64,000 bases of DNA from Shewanella woodyi ATCC 51908. GTDB taxonomy: Bacteria > Pseudomonadota > Gammaproteobacteria > Enterobacterales > Shewanellaceae. The translations under genes were made by a program, and so were the position numbers. The stretch is taken from NCBI RefSeq assembly GCF_000019525.1, contig NC_010506.1, forward strand, positions 4,836,001 to 4,900,000, written 5' to 3'. Shown here piece by piece: positions 53,131 through 61,914 of this stretch; position 1 is the first letter of the stretch, and every line of letters begins with the position of its first letter. Below the pieces are notes generated by a model. The model did no database searches. It was not told where the DNA came from and saw only the letters and a program-made list of their open reading frames with translations.

Positions 53131-53328
53131 TACCGATAAAAGCGTCAACTACAGGCAACGCTAGGACCTCTGCATTATCTGGGACCGCGTAGTCCAATTA
53201 GATACATTCATAATCATAGATTTTTCTTTAATTTCAATAATTAAAACGGTAGAATTTAGATTGGCTACGATAGTAGCTAACAAGTTACACACCCTGCATA
53301 ATCATGCATAAATTTAAATGGAATTAAA

Positions 53329-53889
53329 ATGAACATAATAGACATAAAGCTAACAAATGGTTTTGATAGGTCAGTCGTAGAAGATCTAGTTTTCTTTTCT
53401 CTTCTACCATTCAAAAACTACTCTCAAGAAACATTGGTAAGCTTTTTTATAGAGTGCATGTCTTCAATGGATCTAAATATAGCTACATTACATGTATTAC
53501 AAATTGAAAACAAACCTACAGCGTTTGCATTTATTTTGGATGCATTTGAAGGGCAAAATGATAGTGCTCCCCACTTACATGTGTTAAGCGTTTTCCCTTC
53601 AAAACAAAAACTTAATATAGGCAGCGAATTCCTTCAATGCGTCATAGCTAAAAACAACTTTACAGGTTTAACACTAGAGTGTGATGAAAATACAATCCCA
53701 TTTTTCGCGAAAAATAATTTCACGAAAAGGGATGTTACTTTAGAGTGTGGACAATATTCGATGTTTTATGGTGATGCAGAGAAAAAGGATAGATTTAAAC
53801 GCCCGCAGGTTGAAGGTGAAGCTCTTGAAAAATATTTAAATGATTATTATGCATGTTCACAAAGACTAGAAGAAAAAGGGCATATCTGA
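53329..53889 (+). CDS. GNAT-like acetyltransferase
   Basis: The product is 186 residues. The middle has the acetyl-CoA-binding pattern of GNAT proteins: LHVLSVFPSKQKLNIGSEFL (V-x-P-x-x-Q-x-x-x-x-G), followed by TLECDENTIPFFAKNNF, which is like the A-x-x-F-Y-x-K-x-x-F of motif B. The catalytic loop is weak. It lies between the XRE gene and the metallo-beta-lactamase operon, with its own terminator, so it is probably a separate unit. The substrate is unknown. Confidence 0.65.
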   Translation: MNIIDIKLTNGFDRSVVEDLVFFSLLPFKNYSQETLVSFFIECMSSMDLNIATLHVLQIENKPTAFAFILDAFEGQNDSAPHLHVLSVFPSKQKLNIGSEFLQCVIAKNNFTGLTLECDENTIPFFAKNNFTKRDVTLECGQYSMFYGDAEKKDRFKRPQVEGEALEKYLNDYYACSQRLEEKGHI

Positions 53890-53911
53890 ACATAACAGGA
53901 CTAGCGAAGCT

Positions 53912-53958
53912 CCTGGGCATTTTAAACAACTTAAAATGCCTAGGAACTAAAACTTTTT
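53912..53958 (+). terminator. Terminator after the GNAT-like gene
   Basis: CCTGGGCATTTTAA at 53912-53925 pairs with TTAAAATGCCTAGG at 53931-53944 with one G-U pair. A run of five Ts follows at 53954-53958. It separates the GNAT gene from the next operon. Confidence 0.8.
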
Positions 53959-54008
53959 AATCATAGCGCTAGTAATTTTTAAGGAAAAATATTGAGTACC
54001 ATCGAATT

Positions 54009-54926
54009 ATGAAACTCATCGCTTTTAGAGCCCTTCAAGGAGACTCATTCCTATTACAAAGCGGTGACACGAATATATTGGTCGATGCTGGAATGCCAAA
54101 TACTTTTGGTCAAATATCGGCTGCTTTATCAGGCCGCTCTTTAACCGCTGTATTCATATCTCATGTTGACTACGACCACTTAGGTGCATTGTTTAATTTG
54201 ATAAAAGAAGCACCTATACTTGTGAAACATTCTGTTTTCTACATGAATACACCACATTTAGCAACAGAGTACCAAGGCGAAGAAGTTGGTTTCAAACATG
54301 GTGATTCACTACAGGAACTCCTAATAAAATGTAATAAAAGCTTTCAACCTCTATCTAAAGGACGGATATTAGATTTTAAAGATATAGAAATAGAAGTGCT
54401 TTGGCCTACCCCATCAATCAACGAAGAATTATATAAGAACTGGAACTCAAGTAAAATCCTAGAAGAAAACCAATATACTTATCTAAAGAGGCAACAAAAC
54501 AATGGTGATATAATAAATAAATCCTCATTAGTGTTGTTGTTATCATACAAAGATAACTCTATTTTATTCTTAGGTGACTCCCACCCTGAAACTATCTGCA
54601 AATCACTAATGGATAAAGGGTACAGCAATACATCCCCCTTGAAATTAGATTTATTAAAATTATCACACCATGGCAGTAAACATAATACTTCCATAGAATT
54701 ACTTCGACTTATCAGGTGCGATAATTTTTATATATCAACAAACGGAGGTAAGTATGGTCACCCTGACAAAGAATTAATTGAACTCATTCAGTCATATGCC
54801 GTCGAATCTAAAAAAATCATTAACGTTTACCTCAACTACGACATTGAAATAGACATTAAAGAAAAGTGCACCATAGAACTAACAATGTTGAAATTCAAAA
54901 ACCAAAACGAGTTAGAATTTATATGA
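54009..54926 (+). CDS. ComEC-like metallo-beta-lactamase hydrolase, first gene of a putative defence operon
   Basis: The product is 305 residues. The metal-binding motif is HVDYDH (His52, Asp54, Asp56, His57), the HxDxDH form found in ComEC-type domains. FLGDSHPE and LLKLSHHGSKHN supply the later ligands and also match ComEC-type enzymes. There is no membrane region. Its last bases overlap the next start (ATGA), coupling it to the protease-NTPase gene. An MBL gene opens type I AVAST systems (Avs1A), which this operon resembles. The substrate may be nucleic acid or a nucleotide. Confidence 0.87.
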   Translation: MKLIAFRALQGDSFLLQSGDTNILVDAGMPNTFGQISAALSGRSLTAVFISHVDYDHLGALFNLIKEAPILVKHSVFYMNTPHLATEYQGEEVGFKHGDSLQELLIKCNKSFQPLSKGRILDFKDIEIEVLWPTPSINEELYKNWNSSKILEENQYTYLKRQQNNGDIINKSSLVLLLSYKDNSILFLGDSHPETICKSLMDKGYSNTSPLKLDLLKLSHHGSKHNTSIELLRLIRCDNFYISTNGGKYGHPDKELIELIQSYAVESKKIINVYLNYDIEIDIKEKCTIELTMLKFKNQNELEFI

Positions 54927-56398
54927 ACAACTTCCACTCTAACTCCAGTAAACTATGCTCTCGTTTAAAAATCAACAATGCATCTATTGGCAGCTGCGTT
55001 GTTTTAAAAACTCCCAAAAGAGTAGTGGCAATTAGCTGCGCACATGTTATATACGGAGAAGAGCATGAGACAACCATTGTTGATGCAAATCAAATTACAG
55101 TTGAAATAGATGGGACAGCGCATATTTGTTCAAAAATCTTATCTCCTTTAGCAGATTCAAAAGCAACCGACATGGTTGTTATTGAGCTAGCCGATACCAC
55201 TCTTCTCTCCACTTCAAGTTTATGTGAATTGAAGGTTTGTTTAGACGTAAACGAATCTATATTAGGCTACAAGCAAGCAATGGTGTTACTGCCAATCCAA
55301 GATAGCTGCCATTCAGTTGTATCATTGACTAAATTTAATAAAGAAGTCGATGAGCACTCATTCCAAGTAGAAGTTCATAAGCAAACCTTTGTAGATTATG
55401 ACAAAGGCGCAGCTGGCGCAGCTGCCTTTAAAGGTATTTCTGGTTCTGGTCTATTTGTAGACATGAATGATTCTATATATTTAGCAGGAATACTATCTAA
55501 ACTTCCAAAGTCATCTGTTGCATCAACTGTAGTATTCCAATCACTAAAGCCATTAACATCCATACTACCAGAGCTTAAAGAATCAATATCGTTAAAAAAG
55601 GGAACTTCTAGCACACCTGGTGACATCAATGACGTATGCTTTGTTAACTATACAGGTAGATCGCAGAAATATTACCAAGAAAGAGCTTGCGACAGAGACT
55701 TTTGCTCAAATATCAAACACAACAGAAATATTTGGTTAAGTGGAGACTCTGGCACGGGAAAAACAGCAATACTACTTCGTAATTTAATTGATAACAAAGT
55801 GAACTATATATATTGCGACCTACAACCAGTTGAAATTTCATCCCCACTGGATATTTGGCAAGGGGTAATTGAAGACGTAGAATCCCATACAGAAAAGAAA
55901 TTCGAAAATAAAGAGTTCACAGTTAAATTCATGACCAAATACCTTTTGTCATGTAATTTCAAAAGTGACACAATATTGGTTATTGATGAGATGAGTTGCT
56001 CCAAGAAGGATATTATTGAAGACTTTTGTAAAGATGCGATAGCATTAGTGAGCTACTATATAAAACAAAGTAAAACTAAAAATCTAACGTTTGTTATATC
56101 AAGCATATTCTCACCTAGCAAAACTGAATTTAATTACGGTAAGTTTCTTGAGTCATTTGATAATTTATCGTCAAACGAATGGACTGATAGCATATCAAAC
56201 TTATTTGACATTCAAAACTCGTCTCTTGGTAATCGCATAACTCCAGAAGGTAAAGAACTAATTTTAAGTCATTGTGGCTCATTACCTAGATTGTTGACGC
56301 TTATTATAAGTAGAATATATAGAGCGAATGACTTTGAAATATCTTCCATACATCAAGCATGTAAGAAATTAACTAAAGAGTACTATGAATATGTCTAA
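54923..56398 (+). CDS. Trypsin-like protease fused to a STAND/AAA-type NTPase
   Basis: The product is 491 residues from the ATG at 54923. The N-terminal domain has a full serine-protease triad in trypsin order: His41 in SCAHVI, Asp83 in TDMVVIEL and Ser173 in GISGSGLF. The C-terminal domain has Walker A GDSGTGKT (274-281) and Walker B TILVIDE (350-356), followed by a helical region like AAA/STAND proteins. There is no signal peptide, so it acts in the cytoplasm. Proteases tied to NTPase switches are known in AVAST type I and other STAND-based defence systems. It overlaps both neighbours. Confidence 0.85.
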   Translation: MNNFHSNSSKLCSRLKINNASIGSCVVLKTPKRVVAISCAHVIYGEEHETTIVDANQITVEIDGTAHICSKILSPLADSKATDMVVIELADTTLLSTSSLCELKVCLDVNESILGYKQAMVLLPIQDSCHSVVSLTKFNKEVDEHSFQVEVHKQTFVDYDKGAAGAAAFKGISGSGLFVDMNDSIYLAGILSKLPKSSVASTVVFQSLKPLTSILPELKESISLKKGTSSTPGDINDVCFVNYTGRSQKYYQERACDRDFCSNIKHNRNIWLSGDSGTGKTAILLRNLIDNKVNYIYCDLQPVEISSPLDIWQGVIEDVESHTEKKFENKEFTVKFMTKYLLSCNFKSDTILVIDEMSCSKKDIIEDFCKDAIALVSYYIKQSKTKNLTFVISSIFSPSKTEFNYGKFLESFDNLSSNEWTDSISNLFDIQNSSLGNRITPEGKELILSHCGSLPRLLTLIISRIYRANDFEISSIHQACKKLTKEYYEYV

Positions 56399-58955
56399 AA
56401 AGGTCTTAAAGAAATATACAACAATTCCTTCAAACCTATATGTCGAACGAGAGGCTGATAGGCAACTTACAGATATAATTGAGGAAATGCAAAGACCTGG
56501 TTATGTTCTTGTTGCACGACAAATGGGGAAAACCAACTTACTTTTCAATGCCAGACGAAATTTAGAAACTAATGATAGAAAGTTTGTTTACATTGACCTT
56601 TCCAATAATTTCGAAACAGAAAGAGAGTGTTATAATTACATAACCGACTCAATTTTGGACGTGTTAGAAGACGAGTTATGGGAAATCAGACCTGAAATAG
56701 AGGAAATAAGAAAAATTACAAGAACTGACCATAGCAGCTATACAAGATCATTATCAAAGATTTTGAAATGTTTAGGTAAAGACTTGGTAATCATACTGGA
56801 TGAAATTGATGCACTGAGGACGTCAGGATACTCTGACAACATTTTTGCTGTCATTAGAAGTAATTATTTCACTAGAAGCAACTTCCCTGAATTCGAACAT
56901 TTAACTTATATTTTATCTGGTGTTATAGAACCAAAAGATTTAATTAAAGATAGAAACAAATCTCCTTTCAACATCGGTGAAAAAATATACCTAGAAGATT
57001 TCTCCAAATCCGAATTCGATGGATTCATCGTAAAAAGCAAATTAGACATAAGTAAAGAAGTTGCCGACCACATATACTCATGGACAGCAGGAAATCCAAG
57101 ATTGACTTTTGATGTGTGTTCAGAAATTGAATCTGAAATAAACAGCGGATTTAATGTGAACGAGTTACACATAGATAATTTAATAAAAAAGAAATATCTA
57201 ACAAGTTTTGATATTGCTCCTATTGATCATATTCGCGAACTAGTTTCTGATAATAAAGAAATTCAAGATGCAGTAACACAGCTTTTATCAAAAGAGGGCT
57301 CTATCAACATATCTGACAAAATTAAAAGTCAACTATACCTCTACGGAATAATATCATCAGAAAACAATATAGATAACATAAAGATAAAAAACAAAATAAT
57401 CGAACTTTCGCTTAGTTTATCTTGGATTAAGTCATTGTCTGACAATACACAAACTATTTTAGATAGGGCGATAACCTTAGTAGAAGTGGCAAATGATTAT
57501 CACCAGGCAATAGAGCTGTTATACTCTATATTAGATAAAATTGACGATAGAGATTTAACTATTCGCTCACTAGCACTCTACTATCTTGGTTTTTCTGAAC
57601 ATAGTATCGGAGAGTATGAAAAGTCAAATAAGCATTTTTTAGAGAAGCAATTCTCTAAAAATGCTTCTCCATTTATGCATTTTAGGCAATGTCTGTTTAT
57701 TGGTCTTAATTACTACAAACTTGGTAAAAAAGATTTAGGAGACCAGCAATTACAGTATGTTGTTGATAATTACAGCAATACTGTTACTTGGGGGAATGCA
57801 GCCTTAAACTTGGCGATGAATAATGAAAACAAAGAAAGCTCGCTAAAACTCTTAGAAAGCATCGTGGACATGAATGACAATATTCAACCTGAAGTGGATT
57901 CTGAGACAGAAACAAAAAGCAGCATAAAAAAGATAAAGTCATATGCTTATTATTACCTGAGCACATATATAGAAAAAGACAGCAAAATACTAGGCTACCT
58001 AGAAAAAGCTATTAAGTTAGATGTTAATGAACATATTCCATTTTTAATGCTTGTAAAAGGTAGAGCATTGAAAAATGATGAAAAAGTAATTATCGAAAAC
58101 ATAATAGATTACATTATCAACAAACAAGTTAGCTTCTCAGACTTAAAGTCAAGCTCCGCTTCCATTGATTATAGCTATAATATGCATGCAAGCTTTGCAG
58201 CACTTTGCTTTTTACATTCGATAGATAATTTCGATAAGTTCAAAGACTATTCAATAAACTATTTGAATTTGTTAGAAGAAAGTTTTTTTCACGATGCACT
58301 ACAATATATAGGTGAACCATTAGATAGAATAAACTTCATTGAATTCTACTTGGATAAACTATCAAATTTATCCTCCATTAGAATGTATCGGTTATACATT
58401 AATTGTTTAATGTATGTCAATCACCCTCCACTAAAGTATCGTGAAGATTATATCAACGCTATTTTAGATAAAGGCTATATTGAAGATGAAGATATCCCCA
58501 ACATCTCTTTGCTAATAAAAATCAGCACAACAAATGAGCCTCAAAACATAACATTAGGATATATAGAGTCTATAAAAAAACTCGCATTCAATATTGACGA
58601 AAGTATAGGATATGACTCTAGTGTAATATTCTTCTGGGCTTTTGAATTTTTCAACTCCATTAATGACACTGAAAATAAATACCTATTTGGGCATGAGGTA
58701 CTTAAACGACTGAATATGTCAAAATCAAACAAGACAGTTATTGATGATGAAGGTGAAAAATCCCTTAAATCTCGCGTTATGTCAATTCTACACAAAGAAA
58801 ATGCTTTACCTCCTCTAAAGCCTGTAAAGAGGCAACATAATTACGGTAGAAATGACCTAATAAAAGTTAAGTATAGAAATGGCGAAGAAAAAACAAATAA
58901 ATTCAAAAGATTAGAGAAAGATATAAAGAGCGGTGACTGCACAATCATTGAGTAG
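56385..58955 (+). CDS. AAA-like/STAND NTPase with C-terminal TPR-type repeats
   Basis: The product is 856 residues. The N-terminus matches the AAA_35-like pattern YVEREADRQL, then VLVARQMGKTNLL with Walker A at 44-50, VYIDLSNN, and Walker B LVIILDE at 134-140. A winged-helix segment follows to about residue 340. The rest is helical repeats, clearest at 375-470 (SLALYYLGFSEHSIGEYEKS), typical of TPR sensors. Such proteins use the repeats to detect a trigger and the NTPase to assemble. It overlaps the protease gene by 14 bases and is probably the sensor of the three-gene system. Confidence 0.84.
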   Translation: MNMSKKVLKKYTTIPSNLYVEREADRQLTDIIEEMQRPGYVLVARQMGKTNLLFNARRNLETNDRKFVYIDLSNNFETERECYNYITDSILDVLEDELWEIRPEIEEIRKITRTDHSSYTRSLSKILKCLGKDLVIILDEIDALRTSGYSDNIFAVIRSNYFTRSNFPEFEHLTYILSGVIEPKDLIKDRNKSPFNIGEKIYLEDFSKSEFDGFIVKSKLDISKEVADHIYSWTAGNPRLTFDVCSEIESEINSGFNVNELHIDNLIKKKYLTSFDIAPIDHIRELVSDNKEIQDAVTQLLSKEGSINISDKIKSQLYLYGIISSENNIDNIKIKNKIIELSLSLSWIKSLSDNTQTILDRAITLVEVANDYHQAIELLYSILDKIDDRDLTIRSLALYYLGFSEHSIGEYEKSNKHFLEKQFSKNASPFMHFRQCLFIGLNYYKLGKKDLGDQQLQYVVDNYSNTVTWGNAALNLAMNNENKESSLKLLESIVDMNDNIQPEVDSETETKSSIKKIKSYAYYYLSTYIEKDSKILGYLEKAIKLDVNEHIPFLMLVKGRALKNDEKVIIENIIDYIINKQVSFSDLKSSSASIDYSYNMHASFAALCFLHSIDNFDKFKDYSINYLNLLEESFFHDALQYIGEPLDRINFIEFYLDKLSNLSSIRMYRLYINCLMYVNHPPLKYREDYINAILDKGYIEDEDIPNISLLIKISTTNEPQNITLGYIESIKKLAFNIDESIGYDSSVIFFWAFEFFNSINDTENKYLFGHEVLKRLNMSKSNKTVIDDEGEKSLKSRVMSILHKENALPPLKPVKRQHNYGRNDLIKVKYRNGEEKTNKFKRLEKDIKSGDCTIIE

Positions 58956-59261
58956 TTCTAATTATATCTAAAGGTTAAGTAAAGATACCTTAACCAAATT
59001 AGGTAGCCCATGACGTAATTGACTTATATCGCTGGGCTCCAACCTTTTTTATAGATAGCTCTACAAAGCTTATCTGCGTAGGATTTTGTAAAGGATTATT
59101 AGCCGCTTTTGAGCCCCGCTATCCTCCTCAGCAAACGGAAAATAAAAATTGATTACACTAAGAAAGATTTTGTTAAGGATGAGAAAAAATTTCCAGCATA
59201 AAAACATTAACTTAAATAAAAAAAGCCTTTTACAACAAGCTTTATCCATACTTAAATGTCA
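58956..59261. other. Right end of the island, no gene seen
   Basis: About 300 AT-rich bases after the NTPase-TPR gene. Two hairpins: GGTTAAG/CTTAACC at 58973-58995, and AGCCCA/TGGGCT at 59005-59038 followed by CCAACCTTTTTT, a likely terminator for the operon. The last 100 bases up to 59261 should contain the recombinase-binding end of the element; I see no clear inverted copy of the left end. Confidence 0.55.
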
Positions 59262-59516
59262 AAAGAGCAGACTAAGCTGATTGCGGCCGGTATCGAAAAA
59301 GGGATTGCTGAATATAAAAAGCAGCACAAGAGTAAAGCTCGTGACAGAGACAAGGCTCGCAAGCAAGATATCAAGGCAAAAGCTCGCGCTAATGCCGATA
59401 AAAGCGAAGCCAATACAGAGGAAGAAACAGACACCAGCTCCACAACTCAATACCTGCCTTGGGGGCTATTGCTATTGAGCTGGGCTGGATTTATTGGTTT
59501 CTATTTTACCCGTTAA
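59262..59516 (+). pseudogene. 3' fragment of the DUF2956 gene split by the island
   Basis: Eighty-four codons from KEQTKLIAAGIEKGIAEYKK through the charged helix to the C-terminal membrane helix LPWGLLLLSWAGFIGFY. They continue in frame from the 26 codons at 44494-44571. An ATG formed at the junction (59256-59258) could start a truncated protein, but no ribosome site precedes it. Confidence 0.9.
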
Positions 59517-59530
59517 AAACGGGAAGTTCT

Positions 59531-59563
59531 GAGCTACGAGCCTATCATTTCAACTCGTAGCTC
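59531..59563. repeat. CGAG-type palindrome after the DUF2956 3' fragment
   Basis: GAGCTACGAG at 59531-59540 pairs with CTCGTAGCTC at 59554-59563, then CGAAAC and CTAACTCGCGAC. Same style as the palindromes at 9281, 21037 and 30035. It lies between convergent genes. Confidence 0.65.
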
Positions 59564-59589
59564 GAAACTCCTAACTCGCGACAGGGAGT

Positions 59590-60438
59590 CTACCCCGCCT
59601 TTTGTATCAACATCCCTTTGAGCTCGGCTATCTGGGCTTTAAGCTCAGCCACATCGGCCGCACTGGCAGGTTTGTCTACCTCAGCACTCTTGCCTGACTC
59701 TAAAGCCAGCTCATCGGCCTCCTCTTCCCGCATAGCCTGAGTTTCTTGGGTCATCACATCCAGCACTGCACCCACCATCATATTTAAAAACACGAATGCA
59801 GTCAGGAAGATAAAACTTAAGTAATAGAGCCAACTTAGGGGATACACCGCCATAGTCTCATACATAACCGAGGTCCACGATTCAAAGGTTGATACCCTAA
59901 ACAGGGTTAACATGGCCACCGACACATCGCCCCAGAGAAAATCATTGATATGAGCGAACAACATGCTACCTATCGCGCCGTAAATGTAGAAAATCACAAA
60001 CATCAGTAGGGCGATATAACCCATACGAGGGATCGCTTTAAGCAGTGCATTGACCAACATTCGCAGCTCGGGGATCATCGACACCAAACGCAGCACCCTA
60101 AAGATACGCAGCAGTCGTGCAATCAAAATACCTGCGCCACCAGCCGGAATTAAACTACCAATAACAATCAGGGTATCGAAGATGTTCCAGCCGTTACTGA
60201 AAAACTTTTTCGGTCCATCACTGGCCAGAAAACGGATAACAATCTCAATAGCAAAAAACACCGTGATCCCCACGTCTAACACAACTAAGCTCTGCTCCAT
60301 CCATGTGGGAAGATGGTAGGTGTGCGCACCAATTGAAAGCGCAGAAACGATAATCACAAAAATAACAAAGCCCTGAAAGGCCTTACTGTTATCAATCAAC
60401 TTAAGCTTGCTCTGTAATCCAGAAACATTTGCCAGCAC
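59590..60438 (-). CDS. Bacterial voltage-gated sodium channel type ion transporter (NaChBac-like)
   Basis: The product is 282 residues with six membrane segments. The voltage-sensing S4 helix is RLLRIFRVLRLV, with Arg at every third position. The pore has the filter TFESWTS, close to TLESWAS and TLESWSM of known bacterial sodium channels, including the Glu that sets sodium selectivity. A C-terminal Glu-rich neck and coiled coil (VAELKAQIAELKGML) would hold the tetramer together. Sodium channels of this kind are found in marine bacteria. Start ATG at 60436-60438. Confidence 0.9.
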   Translation of the reverse strand: MLANVSGLQSKLKLIDNSKAFQGFVIFVIIVSALSIGAHTYHLPTWMEQSLVVLDVGITVFFAIEIVIRFLASDGPKKFFSNGWNIFDTLIVIGSLIPAGGAGILIARLLRIFRVLRLVSMIPELRMLVNALLKAIPRMGYIALLMFVIFYIYGAIGSMLFAHINDFLWGDVSVAMLTLFRVSTFESWTSVMYETMAVYPLSWLYYLSFIFLTAFVFLNMMVGAVLDVMTQETQAMREEEADELALESGKSAEVDKPASAADVAELKAQIAELKGMLIQKAG

Positions 60439-60603
60439 GACATTCTCCTAGCATGTATAAGGTATAAGGTTTGTTTATGTATGGATGATGGAGTGGAAAT
60501 TCAAGGCAGAGAGGTAGTTAGCCATAAGCACCACAGCCGATCGAATCTAGCAGAGATTACTTAAGAGGAGCTTAATAGAGGCTAGAGGCAATAGCTAAAT
60601 AGC

Positions 60604-60894
60604 TTATGCTAAAATCTCAGTTATCTCACTTAGATGAGTATCAACCCAAGCACTGCTGATAGGCCCCCAAGTTATGATGCGGTAGTAGCCAGAGTTATTG
60701 CGCTCACCATCTTGAATAAAACGGCACTCGATGCCTATGTCACCCAATACGGCGATGGCATCTTGCAGTGTTCGTCTAGGCATTCCAGTTAATTTATTTA
60801 ATGAGAGCAGATTATGTTGTTCACTGTCGATATGATGTGCAAGGTAGAGTTTGCGCAAAAACGCTTTCTTCTGTTTAGAGATCTCAATGTCCAA
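60604..60894 (-). CDS. Winged-helix DNA-binding protein (HTH_43 type)
   Basis: The product is 96 residues. It has the family layout FLRKLYLAHHIDS, LTGMPRRTLQDAIAVLGDIG and RNNSGYYRIITWGP, matching the HTH_43 winged-helix family. Targets are unknown. It stands alone between the channel gene and the hydantoinase operon. Confidence 0.8.
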   Translation of the reverse strand: MDIEISKQKKAFLRKLYLAHHIDSEQHNLLSLNKLTGMPRRTLQDAIAVLGDIGIECRFIQDGERNNSGYYRIITWGPISSAWVDTHLSEITEILA

Positions 60895-60992
60895 ATCGGT
60901 ACCTAAAGGGTTAAATTATTCTTGTTCTGCTAAACATGCTAACAGAGAAAAACATTATCCCCTAAAAGTGGCTCTAAAGATGCTCTTAAAAA

Positions 60993-61051
60993 AGCCCCAA
61001 GATAATAGTAGAGACAGGTGTAGGGTGTCCTGTACCTCCTAATCAGGGGCT
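60993..61051. other. Structured intergenic stretch
   Basis: AGCCCC at 60993-60998 pairs with GGGGCT at 61046-61051, enclosing ACAGG/CCTGT. It may be an RNA hairpin or an element end. The function is unknown. Confidence 0.4.
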
Positions 61052-61113
61052 GAGTTAATATAATATTTAGATATCAATGTCACTCAATAGTTAACACCTC
61101 CCTGTGTTAACAG

Positions 61114-61914
61114 CTAACTTATCAAAAAACGGTTTCCTATCGACTCTGTTAGGCTGTGCAACCCAAATTTAAGCATCTCACTCTCAGAAGGCGGCTCACA
61201 ACTCCACTTATTACTCGGAGCTAAATGAAAAGCCTGCTTCATTGATGCCAGCATCTCAGCCTGTTTTAGCGCTGCGATTAGCGGATCGATGACAGGAACG
61301 CCTAACTCCTGCTGTACTTTTTCATACAGGCCAAAGTTACAGGTACAGCCTAAAATTAACGCCTCTGCATGATCTTCCTCTATCGCCAATCTTCCTGCCT
61401 CAATAATACGATCAGTTGTCACTTGAGTATCACACTGCAATGAGTTCGCACTCATATCAATTGAGCGCATAGAAGCTAAATATCCCCCATACCCGTAGCG
61501 TTCAGCCCTCTCTGTCATCTGCTCAATCCACTTTACCTGACCCACAATCACTGAGAACTTATTGGCAATATTCGCTGCAACTTGCATACTCGCCTGACAG
61601 GGAGCGACGACCAAAGTGTTTTGGCAGATCTCGCGACAATCCTCCAAAGCCAGATCGTAAAAACAACCAATCACCATGGCATCGACGCCATTCACATCTC
61701 CCTCCTTAGCAACTTTTACCACATCCCCTATTACGAGCGATTCATAAAAACGGTACTCCAAGTTATCCATCTTGGCTTCTGATTGAAGCGAGACAACTTC
61801 AACCTCGGTACCTGCATTTGCAACCTGCTTTAATGCCATTCCCATAGGTTCATCATAATGAGGTTGAGCAATAGGGTTGAGCCAGCGAATGCGAATTTTA
61901 CTTTGGTTATTCAT
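61114..61914 (-). CDS. Asp/Glu/hydantoin racemase family protein
   Basis: The product is 266 residues from the ATG at 61912-61914, with GGAGG upstream; it overlaps the end of the hydantoinase B gene by 8 bases. Two catalytic-type cysteines lie in VIGCFYDLAL and LILGCTCNFGL, as in hydantoin and Asp/Glu racemases. LNPIAQPHYDEPMG near the N-terminus suits the family. With hyuA and hyuB it would isomerise hydantoin-like or related cyclic substrates before hydrolysis; the real substrate is not known. A GTTAACAC/GTGTTAAC hairpin lies just after the stop. Confidence 0.85.
   Translation of the reverse strand: MNNQSKIRIRWLNPIAQPHYDEPMGMALKQVANAGTEVEVVSLQSEAKMDNLEYRFYESLVIGDVVKVAKEGDVNGVDAMVIGCFYDLALEDCREICQNTLVVAPCQASMQVAANIANKFSVIVGQVKWIEQMTERAERYGYGGYLASMRSIDMSANSLQCDTQVTTDRIIEAGRLAIEEDHAEALILGCTCNFGLYEKVQQELGVPVIDPLIAALKQAEMLASMKQAFHLAPSNKWSCEPPSESEMLKFGLHSLTESIGNRFLIS

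Larger units (their letters stand above)
44572..59261. mobile_element. Genomic island of about 14.7 kb with three tyrosine recombinases, inserted in a DUF2956 gene
   Basis: Both ends are fixed by the interrupted DUF2956 gene: its codon 26 ends at 44571 and codon 27 begins at 59262. The left end carries three overlapping tyrosine-recombinase genes and a small coiled-coil gene. The rest carries an intact DUF2956 copy, a helicase pair with an XRE controller, a GNAT-like protein, and a metallo-beta-lactamase/protease/NTPase operon. The whole is visibly more AT-rich than its surroundings. Recombinase trios occur in Tn554 and in RIT-type elements. No long target duplication or clear terminal inverted repeat is seen. 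Confidence 0.88.
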
